Positions 9,131-17,108 of a stretch of DNA of 64,000 nt are shown here, in pieces (positions within the stretch are counted from its first letter, which is position 1; the number at the start of each line of letters is the position of its first letter). The translations under genes were made by a program, and so were the position numbers. The stretch comes from an uncultured Arenicella sp. (lineage in GTDB: Bacteria; Pseudomonadota; Gammaproteobacteria; Arenicellales; Arenicellaceae), in assembly GCA_947499305.1 (NCBI GenBank), contig CANMNN010000019.1, positions 1 through 64,000 of the forward strand, written 5' to 3'. A model generated the notes under the pieces. It did not search any database, was not told where the DNA came from, and saw only the letters and a list, made by a program, of their open reading frames with translations.

Positions 9131-10213
9131 ATGAGCCATGGCAAATTTTTAGAACTAGCTAATCTTAGTGCGTCTTATGGTAAAGGTGCTGCTGTCGTAA
9201 GGGATGTAAGTTTAAGCCTTAATGAAGGCGAGCTCGGATGCATACTTGGACCGAGCGGCTGCGGAAAAACTACAATTTTACGGGCTATCAGTGGTTTCCA
9301 AACGTTGAGTAGCGGCTCGATCTCTCTGGCTGGAAAAGTTCTATCGACTCCACACAAAACGATTTCGCCAGAGCAGCGCACTGTTGGCATGGTCTTTCAA
9401 GATCATGCCTTGTTTCCACACCTCACAATTGGCGATAACGTCGGCTTTGGCTTGAATAAGCTAGACAGCGCTGAGCGAAGATCACGTATCGTAACGCTGT
9501 TAGATTTAGTCGGTATGCAAGCTCATGCAAAGAAATACCCCCATGAGCTTTCGGGCGGTCAAAGCCAGCGAGTAGCCTTAGCACGCGCAATTGCTCCGAG
9601 ACCTCGTTTACTTTTGATGGACGAGCCATTCTCAAATCTTGATACTGAGCTGCGAGAGAGCTTAGGCTATGAAGTTAGAAGCTTGCTTAAAGCCTCCGGC
9701 ATCACCGCAATTATGGTTACTCATGACCAGAATGATGCGTTCGCGTTGGGCGACCGAATTGGTGTAATGTCTGAAGGAAAATTGATGCAATGGGACAATT
9801 CATTCAATCTGTATCACGCACCAAACAGCCGCTTTGTGGCGAATTTCATTGGCGATGGAATTTTTGTTCGCGGCCGAATCATCGACGACAAAACCGTCGA
9901 TACCAATTTTGGCGAGATTAAAGGGGATGTGATAAATGTTGATGCTGACTCAAACGAGGTAGAAGTGCTGATTCGGCCTGATGACGTTACCCATGACGAA
10001 AACAGTGCCATTAGAGGCCAGATAAAACGCAAGGCATTCAAAGGTGCGCAAACGCTATACACCTTGGAAACGAGCAATGGCGAAACGCTAATGAGCTTAG
10101 TCCCGAGTCATGACGACTATGAAATTGGCGACATGATTGGTGTAGCTATCAGCGCCGACCACCTTGTTTGTTTTACTCGTACAGCTTCAAACCAAAGTAG
10201 GCTTAAAACTTAA
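9131..10213 (+). CDS. ABC transporter ATP-binding protein, ferric-ion (FbpC-like) type
   Basis: 360-residue ATPase of the CUT/FbpC branch. Walker A GPSGCGKTT, Q-loop VGMVFQDHALFPHL, signature LSGGQSQRVALARA, Walker B LLLMDEP and the H-loop VTHDQ are intact. A C-terminal TOBE-like beta domain (about residues 240-350) contains IRPDDV. Ferric-iron transport is inferred from family resemblance. No permease or binding-protein gene is beside it, so it is an orphan ATPase here. It starts 31 bases after argF and may share that transcript. Confidence 0.85.
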   Translation: MSHGKFLELANLSASYGKGAAVVRDVSLSLNEGELGCILGPSGCGKTTILRAISGFQTLSSGSISLAGKVLSTPHKTISPEQRTVGMVFQDHALFPHLTIGDNVGFGLNKLDSAERRSRIVTLLDLVGMQAHAKKYPHELSGGQSQRVALARAIAPRPRLLLMDEPFSNLDTELRESLGYEVRSLLKASGITAIMVTHDQNDAFALGDRIGVMSEGKLMQWDNSFNLYHAPNSRFVANFIGDGIFVRGRIIDDKTVDTNFGEIKGDVINVDADSNEVEVLIRPDDVTHDENSAIRGQIKRKAFKGAQTLYTLETSNGETLMSLVPSHDDYEIGDMIGVAISADHLVCFTRTASNQSRLKT

Positions 10214-10530
10214 ACCGCAATACGAGTCTGTTGATAGGCACTTGAAATCAGCTCGGAGCCTGCGATTCCCGAGCACGCTTTGACAACCGAATTTTCGGAC
10301 TTAACCACGCCACAGTGATCGCATGCTTGTAACAAGGAACGCTGATTTGTTGGGTCTACCACAGTAATCCAACCATGTTGACGGTGATCATTTGCTGCAT
10401 GACCTTGATCGCGCACACCTAGTCGAGCAAGAAGCTCTTCACTAATTAAGCTGCCTTGACCAATACCACTGGTCTTAATGCCATCTTCATTTAAACTGCT
10501 CTTACTAAAACTACTGGAAAATTTAGCCAT
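10210..10530 (-). CDS. Small uncharacterised protein with a CDHCG motif
   Basis: 106 residues that I do not recognise. The first 30 residues are Ser/Lys-rich and look disordered. The middle has HGWITVVDP and then ACDHCGVVKSENSVVKAC, three cysteines that could bind a metal. The 3' end overlaps the stop of the convergent ABC gene by four bases. The codon pattern looks like that of its neighbours, which supports a real gene, but no function can be named. Confidence 0.6.
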   Translation of the reverse strand: MAKFSSSFSKSSLNEDGIKTSGIGQGSLISEELLARLGVRDQGHAANDHRQHGWITVVDPTNQRSLLQACDHCGVVKSENSVVKACSGIAGSELISSAYQQTRIAV

Positions 10531-10668
10531 TGCTAACCTCGCTTAAGTCTCTAAGACGTTATGTCTATTATATAGACCTGCTTAGCGGGCATCTTCTTTC
10601 AAAAGAGGGCTTTACAATTGTTTTAGTTTGGCTTGAGAGCTTACTTTTAAGCCTCGGTCAGGTATTTG

Positions 10669-11088
10669 TTAAAGGTTTTGACCCGCGCGTTGATAAATAG
10701 TTCGCAACATTGAGTGCAAACCGTTGCTTCGCGTTGGGCTAAGGTGATCGTTAAAACCTATATCGCCAATGAAATCGGGTTTAGCGTCCAGAATGTCTTG
10801 CGGCGCTTGATCAGAATACACACGCAAGACTATAGCCACCAAACCAGACACAATCGCGGCATCACTGGCGCCGTCTATGTGCATTTTACCATCTTGCATT
10901 TGCACGTTAAGCCACACTTGAGACTGGCAGCCTTGTATCTTGTTTTCTTCGGTCTTCCACTCTTCTGGGAAGTCGTCGAGCTGACGTCCTAGATCAATGA
11001 CGTGTTCATAGCGAGACATCCAGTCTTCGAACATTTCAAATTCGTCGACCAATTCAGCTTGAATATCACTAATAGTACTCATATTCAT
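10669..11088 (-). CDS. sufE: SufE-family cysteine desulfurase acceptor protein
   Basis: Accepts persulfide sulfur from a SufS/CsdA-type cysteine desulfurase for Fe-S cluster assembly. With the start at 11088 (AGAAGAGAA upstream) it has 139 residues, the length of E. coli SufE. The reactive cysteine lies in KIQGCQSQVWL at about Cys54. An upstream in-frame start at 11121 would overlap cysS and lacks support. It follows cysS by 14 bases and is probably co-transcribed. No sufS, sufB or csdA gene is in view. Confidence 0.88.
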   Translation of the reverse strand: MNMSTISDIQAELVDEFEMFEDWMSRYEHVIDLGRQLDDFPEEWKTEENKIQGCQSQVWLNVQMQDGKMHIDGASDAAIVSGLVAIVLRVYSDQAPQDILDAKPDFIGDIGFNDHLSPTRSNGLHSMLRTIYQRAGQNL

Positions 11089-11102
11089 TTCTCTTCTTCT
11101 GA

Positions 11103-12476
11103 CTAACGCTCGATACGCCAAGTTGTGCCATTGGCTCCATCTTCCACGATTACTTTCTTTTCAGCCAGTATGTCGCGAATTTCATCAGCACGCGCCCAAT
11201 TCTTATCGGCTTTCGCCTGTTGACGTTCGGCAACTAGGGCGTCGATTTGTTCAGCGTCATCGGCGTTGCTGTCGCCTGAAAACCACTGTTCTGGGTCTTG
11301 TTGCAATAAACCTAACCACTCACCGCACTGCAACATCGCTGCCTTGATCTCTACTAGCCGCTCTTTTGATTCGCTTGTATTCGCCTCTTTCGCCAGCACA
11401 AACAGCTCGGCCAAAGCTTGCGGCACGTTTAAATCATCTAGCATTGCCTCAACGAATGAAGCTGGCTTTTGATCGCCTATATCGCTTGGCACATCGATAT
11501 CAGCCATCTTGCGTAAGGCACCATAAAAACGGTCTAAACTAGCATTAGCTTGCTGCAAAGCGTCGTCTGTCCAGTCTAGTGGAGCGCGATAATGGGCCGA
11601 TAACAAAACGTAACGTATCGCTTCGCCGTCAGCATGTTCAAGCAAATCGCGTACTAGCAAAACGTTGCCGATCGACTTAGACATTTTTTCTTTATTGACG
11701 TTAACAAAACCGTTATGCATCCAGTAATTAACGAACTTAGCGCCATGAGAGCACGTGCTTTGAGCACGTTCGTTTTCATGATGCGGGAACACTAAATCAT
11801 GCCCACCACCATGGATGTCGATGGTGTCACCAAGGTGGGCCGCGGCCATCGCGGTACACTCAATATGCCAACCTGGCCTACCTCGCCCCCAAGGACTATC
11901 CCAACCAGGTTGGTCATCACTCGAAGGCTTCCAAAGAACAAAGTCTCCATCGTTCTTTTTATACGAGGCGACGTCAATTCTCGCGCCGGCAATTAACTCT
12001 TCCCGGTCACGCTTTGAAAGCTCACCGTAACCTGAGTATGAAGGTACATGGAACAAAACGTGACCATCCGCTTCGTACGCATGACCGCGATCAATCAAAG
12101 ATTGAATCTCTTGATGTATCTCGCTTACGTGTTCGGTAACCTTAGGCTCAACATCAGTTGGCAATACTCCGAGAGCTTCTAGGCCCTGGTGATAAAACTC
12201 AGTGTAGCGCTCTGAAATCACCGAAATATCTACGCCTTCTTTTGCTGCAGCGGCGTTTATTTTGTCGTCAATATCAGTGATATTGCGAGCATAAGTAACC
12301 TTAGTAAACTGAGAGCGCAGCACTCGGGTTAGTACATCGAACACCACTGGTGGACGATAATTACCAATGTGGGCGTGATTCCAAACTGTTGGGCCACAGA
12401 CGTAAACCGTCACATTGTTCGGGTCGATAGGAACAAATTCAGACTTGATTTTGGTTTCGGTGTTGTAGAGTTTCAC
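11103..12476 (-). CDS. cysS: Cysteinyl-tRNA synthetase
   Basis: Class I aminoacyl-tRNA synthetase charging tRNA-Cys. 457 residues, normal length. The start is GTG. YVCGPTVWNHAHIGNYRP holds the first zinc cysteine and the HIGH box. GWHIECTAM and HHENERAQ give the remaining zinc ligands. KEKMSKSIGN is the KMSKS loop. The C-terminal DALR and anticodon-binding regions are complete. Upstream gene of a cysS-sufE pair. Confidence 0.97.
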   Translation of the reverse strand: MKLYNTETKIKSEFVPIDPNNVTVYVCGPTVWNHAHIGNYRPPVVFDVLTRVLRSQFTKVTYARNITDIDDKINAAAAKEGVDISVISERYTEFYHQGLEALGVLPTDVEPKVTEHVSEIHQEIQSLIDRGHAYEADGHVLFHVPSYSGYGELSKRDREELIAGARIDVASYKKNDGDFVLWKPSSDDQPGWDSPWGRGRPGWHIECTAMAAAHLGDTIDIHGGGHDLVFPHHENERAQSTCSHGAKFVNYWMHNGFVNVNKEKMSKSIGNVLLVRDLLEHADGEAIRYVLLSAHYRAPLDWTDDALQQANASLDRFYGALRKMADIDVPSDIGDQKPASFVEAMLDDLNVPQALAELFVLAKEANTSESKERLVEIKAAMLQCGEWLGLLQQDPEQWFSGDSNADDAEQIDALVAERQQAKADKNWARADEIRDILAEKKVIVEDGANGTTWRIER

Positions 12477-12698
12477 GGCTAGTCTGCAATGGTAATTGCT
12501 AAAAAAGTAAATGCTTGAACAAAGCCGCGCTTAATCAGCGCGGCGAATTAGCGGTAGTGTAACAGCGGCCCTTCAGTGATACCACATCAAGCGCGCATCT
12601 ACTCAATGGCGTTAGACGGCGAGACTAGGCTCGTAATAACCAAAGAGGTTCGCTTGATAACGACCACTCCAAAGTCGACGTATCGTATTTTCCATTCC

Positions 12699-14879
12699 TT
12701 ATTGCCAATAACGCAACGTAGCCATAATGACCCCATCATCTCCTTGATCGCGGATGTGGTTAGGATTATTTCGATATGCTACAAAACCACCAAGTTCTAA
12801 CTTAGGGCTCAACATAGTTCGGTAATAAGCTTCAACCGTTTGCTCTGTAGCATTAGTGTCAGACAGATTGATTCTCTCGCGATCGAAACCTATGCTTCCA
12901 CTGGCCAAACGCCCGACTGGAATAGCGTAATCAACTGAACCCGACTGTACCTTCAACGGCTGGGAGAAGGCCAGACCCACTTGATCTCTGTCGCGCCAAA
13001 CATTATTTCCGATAAGGCCAATACTGTACCAATCGCTATTGAGCGTCGAAAAGTCACTCAATAAGCTTCGGCTTGAAGATTCAACTCGTGTTCGGCCAAT
13101 TCCGTAATTAGCGACCAATGAAAACGCTTTAGACGCTTTAATATTGGCGGACACATTTAAGGCGTAGGTCACTGAGTTGTCCACGCCAAATACGCCGCTT
13201 GCGCCACCGCCTAGCACGCTCCCCTCTTCTTTGATTTGCCCAAATTGAACACTAAGCGCCGCATTGTCTGCAAACTGATAACTGCCTTCAAATAAGGCTG
13301 AGAGTGATGTTTGATTAAAACGTTCAGTTTGATCTGACGACACGACACCCAGTTTGACGCTACTCTTAGAAGAACTTTGATAACTCAAGCTAGCGGTATT
13401 AGCTTGCGGGCTAAACCCCGATAATACCGAGCCAAATGACTGGCCTGATAAAAAGGAAGTACGTCCAAAGTCGGCACTATAATCCAGTTCGCTAACACCG
13501 CCAAACTCCTGGTTCGGGCTGACGTTATATCCTGCGCTTAAATCAAAGCGCGAACTCAACTGGCTGTTAATCGCAAATGACACCGCGGTATTTTTTGCTT
13601 CAATGCCAACATCACCCGGTGTCGCAAAGTACTCTATCATATCGATTCTAGGGTCGACTAAAGTAGATGCTTGAAATTCCATCGTCGACCTTAAGCTTGG
13701 CAAATCGAAACGACCAGCTGCATTAGCATTGGTAGACTGTTGCTGCAAGGCATGAAAAAACTGACTTAAATGCAAGCTACCATCATTGATCTCTACTTGA
13801 TCTCGCAAATCAGCTTCGAAACTGCGGCCGTAGGAATCGAGTACCAATGTTTTCTCAAGTTTGTCGGACGACTTTCGATTCAACAATAAAACCCCTGCAA
13901 GTGCTCCGCCAACCAGCAATATCGCTCCGCCACCACCACCGCCGCCACCAGAAGACGAAGGTTCTGGCGCTGGTGTCGGAGTAGGCGTAGGAACAACAAC
14001 GGGGCCAATAACGTTATTTAAAACCTGATCTGCATTTAGTATTACACCTCGCCCATACACGCTATCAGTTCCAACATCACCACGATCTTCGGCTGATTCT
14101 AAAATCACATCAACAACTTGTTCTGCAGTCAGATTTGGGTTTTGTAGAAGAACCGCACCTGCAATGCCCGACAGTCTTGCCGCAGCGAAGGAAGTGTCAC
14201 CGACAGCACCTGCATCATTGCCGCTTAGCCCATTAACCGCAACATATTTATTCTGGGTCGTGCCTGCTCGATTTGAGTCTGCCAAAAGCTCACCAGCGGC
14301 ATCAGTTGCACCAACAATAACCACGCCTGAGAGGTTAAAGCTCGAGGTCGATAAAGCATTAGGTTGCGTACCCCCGCCTTCGCCGGCTGTGATAGCAATC
14401 ACTTTGTTAGCGCCACTAAGATTAGAAATCAAAGACGCCGAGGAGTTAGTGACACCTAGAGTATTGCGAGTAATGCCCACAACCCGAACATCAGCTCGTC
14501 CCAAAATATCAGATAGAGCACTGTCTCGCGCAGTTCTTACCTGAACAGCATCAACATCGGGGCTTGCATCAGTAATCACAAATGGGACTATCTGCCCACT
14601 GAAAGCTTCGGCCGCTAATCGCGCAGTAATGTTGCCATGCGACTCTTCATCCTCGAGTACGCCTGATTTATCAGAGGTGTCATCAACATTATTAAAATAG
14701 TCAAAACCTTGAACCAAATTGAGCCCGTCTTGCGGGTTCACGCCTGAATCAAGAATGGCGACTTGCTGCGCGCTCGCCTGACCGAAGCCTAAGGCGTACA
14801 CACTCAACATAACAGCCGATATTTTGCTTAAGCGATGACTAACTTTAGGTTTCTTTATTTGAGGGCGTTTTGTAAGCAT
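12699..14879 (-). CDS. Exported subtilisin-like (S8) serine protease with C-terminal beta-barrel-like region
   Basis: About 726 residues. I chose the ATG at 14879 (GAGAG upstream), giving a basic N-terminus and a signal peptide ending at QASA; the start at 14915 has no ribosome site. The S8 catalytic residues lie in order: Asp in VAILDSGVNP, His in EESHGNITA, Ser in GDTSFAAAR. A Pro-rich linker and a run of eight glycines are followed by a hydrophobic helix and RK. A further ~380 residues of alternating polar/hydrophobic strands, ending in ATLRYWQ, look like an autotransporter or outer-membrane barrel. Protease function is supported by the triad; surface location is inferred. Confidence 0.8.
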   Translation of the reverse strand: MLTKRPQIKKPKVSHRLSKISAVMLSVYALGFGQASAQQVAILDSGVNPQDGLNLVQGFDYFNNVDDTSDKSGVLEDEESHGNITARLAAEAFSGQIVPFVITDASPDVDAVQVRTARDSALSDILGRADVRVVGITRNTLGVTNSSASLISNLSGANKVIAITAGEGGGTQPNALSTSSFNLSGVVIVGATDAAGELLADSNRAGTTQNKYVAVNGLSGNDAGAVGDTSFAAARLSGIAGAVLLQNPNLTAEQVVDVILESAEDRGDVGTDSVYGRGVILNADQVLNNVIGPVVVPTPTPTPAPEPSSSGGGGGGGGAILLVGGALAGVLLLNRKSSDKLEKTLVLDSYGRSFEADLRDQVEINDGSLHLSQFFHALQQQSTNANAAGRFDLPSLRSTMEFQASTLVDPRIDMIEYFATPGDVGIEAKNTAVSFAINSQLSSRFDLSAGYNVSPNQEFGGVSELDYSADFGRTSFLSGQSFGSVLSGFSPQANTASLSYQSSSKSSVKLGVVSSDQTERFNQTSLSALFEGSYQFADNAALSVQFGQIKEEGSVLGGGASGVFGVDNSVTYALNVSANIKASKAFSLVANYGIGRTRVESSSRSLLSDFSTLNSDWYSIGLIGNNVWRDRDQVGLAFSQPLKVQSGSVDYAIPVGRLASGSIGFDRERINLSDTNATEQTVEAYYRTMLSPKLELGGFVAYRNNPNHIRDQGDDGVIMATLRYWQ

Positions 14880-15174
14880 GAGTTCTCTCGATCTTAGGTA
14901 GTCGCTGACGTTCATTGTGTGAGTATTTTTCGCTTCACATCAAAACTGTAGGAAGCATTGATGGAATACCGCCAGCGTATTAGTTTAAGAGTACTAGTAA
15001 ACCAATCCGTATGACAAGTTACTCTTTTAAAACTGTTTTAGACGCCAATTTGCAAAAGATTGCCGCTTTTTGGCAAAATATGTCAGTCAACCAACATTGG
15101 AGCACAAACTAAAACGCGTCTCAATTTATACATCTAATGAGCTTCAAAGCCTGATCTTTTTGAAAAAGGAATTG

Positions 15175-15741
15175 TTATCGACCCAAGGCGCCAGAAAAAT
15201 AATTACGTTCTTTACTAAACAATAACTTTAGGCAAATAAGCGTGATAACAGTAAAAATGAATACCATCCATTCTGGCATGCTAAAACCCAACTTACTCCA
15301 TTGCACTTCAGCGCATTCTCCGCTGCCAGATAACACGCTTGTTATCACATCGAAAAGTGGGTTCATTTCGAGCATGAAATCTAAGCCAGGACCACATTCA
15401 GGAACCTTGTCGGCGGGAAGATGCTGCAACCAAACTTGGCGGCCTGCGATACCCAAGCCTATTAAAGACGAAAGAGTAGATCCAAGCGCTAAGAGTTTTG
15501 AGCCAAGCCTTTTAGGCCTGAAAATAATTCCAAGCAAACAAAAACCAGCTACCCCAACAAGCGCAGCGCGCTGAAACATACACAGAGGGCATGGAGCCAG
15601 GCCAAGTGTTTGCTGAAAATAGAAATAGGCGATAGCCAGTAAAGCACTACACCCAATTAAACCTACCCAATACCAACGTGCTGCAATCAACGCTTTTGCT
15701 CCAAATGGTTTTTTAACACTGCGAGCAAACCACATGCCCAC
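15175..15741 (-). CDS. dsbB: Disulfide bond formation protein DsbB
   Basis: Inner-membrane quinone-linked oxidase that reoxidises DsbA. 188 residues with four hydrophobic helices. The first periplasmic loop has CPLC at about residues 51-54. The second has cysteines in PECGPGLDF and GSGECAEVQW, the pair that shuttles electrons to DsbA. The N-terminus is either GTG at 15741 or ATG at 15735; neither has a good ribosome site. No dsbA is nearby. Confidence 0.93.
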   Translation of the reverse strand: MGMWFARSVKKPFGAKALIAARWYWVGLIGCSALLAIAYFYFQQTLGLAPCPLCMFQRAALVGVAGFCLLGIIFRPKRLGSKLLALGSTLSSLIGLGIAGRQVWLQHLPADKVPECGPGLDFMLEMNPLFDVITSVLSGSGECAEVQWSKLGFSMPEWMVFIFTVITLICLKLLFSKERNYFSGALGR

Positions 15742-16062
15742 ACCAATTAATGTTCAACTTTTTTAAGCCATGATGTTCGCCAATACCCGTGATTAACGAA
15801 CGGCCCAAAGCCATCAAATTCAACCCCTGCCCGCAGTATACACCATCAAAAGCGTTTTGAGCCGATCGGGCCACAACTACCATTACTTCAACACTTTCGG
15901 AACCTGAATACCGCATATAGGGTCTGCTGCGGGCCAAGAGCCCTCAGCGGTTCAAGAGCCTTCAGCAGATCAAGAGCCCTTAGCAGATCAAGAGACCTCA
16001 GCGATTTAAAAGCCTGCAACAATTCAACCGCCAACACCGAGGTTACTGCGCAAGCGGCTTAA
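15742..16062. other. Intergenic stretch upstream of dsbB
   Basis: No credible gene. It holds the dsbB upstream region and the 18-bp repeat array described separately. The short open frames here lack ribosome sites and resemble no protein. Confidence 0.6.
15935..16024. repeat. 18-bp imperfect tandem repeat, five units
   Basis: Five head-to-tail 18-base units begin at 15935, 15953, 15971, 15989 and 16007. The first four share CAAGAGCCYTCAGCRGAT with one to three changes each; the fifth is diverged. Read on the plus strand the units would encode QEPSAD-like hexapeptides, but there is no start codon and a stop occurs in the fifth unit. The unit is very similar to the 18-bp EPSAEE-coding repeat in chpA. 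Confidence 0.8.
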
Positions 16063-16521
16063 TTAACCTTTATTTGCAGGCCACTCTACTATGTAGTCTT
16101 GAATGTCATTTGGGTCAATTTCTCGCTGGAAGCGCACACGATGCCGAACCGATTGACCATGTTCATGAACCGTTTTCGGGTCGCCGGAATTTAAATGATG
16201 CCACTTAGGCAACTCCTCGCCTTCAAGTAATAGACGATAAGCGCAGCTTGGCGGCGCAAATGCCGCCGCTTCTTCGACATTGCCCTTATTCATCGTCACG
16301 CAACTTGGCACTCGGGTCGAACGATTAGCGTAATCGGTACAACGACAAGTACCGTCGTCCAACAGGTCACAAGCGACATCAGTAAATACCAACTGCTCTG
16401 ATTCTTCATCCTGAAGCTGAGTCAGACAACACTTTGCACAACCATCGCAAACACTTTCCCATTCGTCGCTGCTCATTTCAAAAAGCGTTTTTTGTTGCCA
16501 GAAAGGCGGTTCGTTTTGCAT
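16063..16521 (-). CDS. YcgN-family (UPF0260) cysteine cluster protein
   Basis: 152 residues, full length for the family. It starts with FWQQKTLFEMSSDEWESVCDGCAKCCL, followed by CDLLDDGTCRCTDY, VPSCV and PPSCAYRLL. The eight or more cysteines follow the CxxCxxCC pattern of the zinc/iron cysteine-cluster superfamily. LPKWHHLNSGDP is the conserved C-terminal segment. The biochemical role of UPF0260 is not established. It lies 29 bases downstream of the DNA glycosylase gene and probably shares its transcript. Confidence 0.92.
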   Translation of the reverse strand: MQNEPPFWQQKTLFEMSSDEWESVCDGCAKCCLTQLQDEESEQLVFTDVACDLLDDGTCRCTDYANRSTRVPSCVTMNKGNVEEAAAFAPPSCAYRLLLEGEELPKWHHLNSGDPKTVHEHGQSVRHRVRFQREIDPNDIQDYIVEWPANKG

Positions 16522-16550
16522 ATTGTCAGTTACGATTTTTGTCCAGATCT

Positions 16551-17054
16551 CTAATTAATGGCTGTTTGCCAAGCTGTCAGTTTATCATATCTAGAAACAC
16601 TCGCATGGGCCGGACTGGTAGACGGGCAACAGGCCCACTTGAAGTCAGGGTTTCGCTCGACTAGTCGCTCGAGCAAACCTTTGTGATGACGTTTAAAAAT
16701 GGTATGTGCAGCAGCACCATTAAAAATAAGTCTATTAATTGTGGTATTTGTTTGAAAAAAAAATTCAAAATCATTCGCCCGCTCAGTATCACGAATAATC
16801 GCGCTGTCTAAACTTCCCGGGCGAGCGCAATCATGCAGCACATCCCAGACAGAAACCCCATAAGCTTTGAGTGCTGAACATCTAGCTTCATAGTCGATAT
16901 CCAGATCGAACTCACACAACTCAGACATAATCCACCAAAAAGTATTCCTAGGGTGCGCATAATATTCTTGATCATCAAGCGAGGCTTGACCAGGCATTGA
17001 ACCAAGTACTAGCACCGTAGGCTTATTGCCTATAATTGGAGCAAATGCGGGCAT
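16551..17054 (-). CDS. DNA-deoxyinosine (hypoxanthine-DNA) glycosylase, UDG family 6
   Basis: 167-residue base-excision repair enzyme of the uracil-DNA-glycosylase superfamily. VLVLGSMPGQASLDDQEYYAHPRNTFW is the diagnostic N-terminal motif of the HDG/family 6 group, with Asn in the HPRN segment. PSTSPAHASVS matches the C-terminal DNA-intercalating loop. It removes deaminated adenine (hypoxanthine) in characterised members. It lies just downstream of fimV and ahead of the YcgN gene; a hairpin at the fimV stop separates it from fimV. Confidence 0.85.
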   Translation of the reverse strand: MPAFAPIIGNKPTVLVLGSMPGQASLDDQEYYAHPRNTFWWIMSELCEFDLDIDYEARCSALKAYGVSVWDVLHDCARPGSLDSAIIRDTERANDFEFFFQTNTTINRLIFNGAAAHTIFKRHHKGLLERLVERNPDFKWACCPSTSPAHASVSRYDKLTAWQTAIN

Positions 17055-17081
17055 AGCGTCAGCACGAAGATAAACACGCGA

Positions 17082-17108
17082 GTGCAGTTAATGATGCGCT
17101 AACTGCAC
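17082..17108 (-). terminator. Hairpin at the 3' end of fimV
   Basis: GTGCAGTTA (17082-17090) and TAACTGCAC (17100-17108) form a perfect 9-bp inverted repeat around a 9-base loop and span the fimV stop codon. There is no T tract, so it may be an attenuator or mRNA stabiliser rather than a full terminator. Confidence 0.5.

Noticed and set aside
15920-16006. QEPSAD peptide reading of the 18-bp array as a gene
   Set aside because: No start codon, a stop just upstream and one in the fifth unit; too short.
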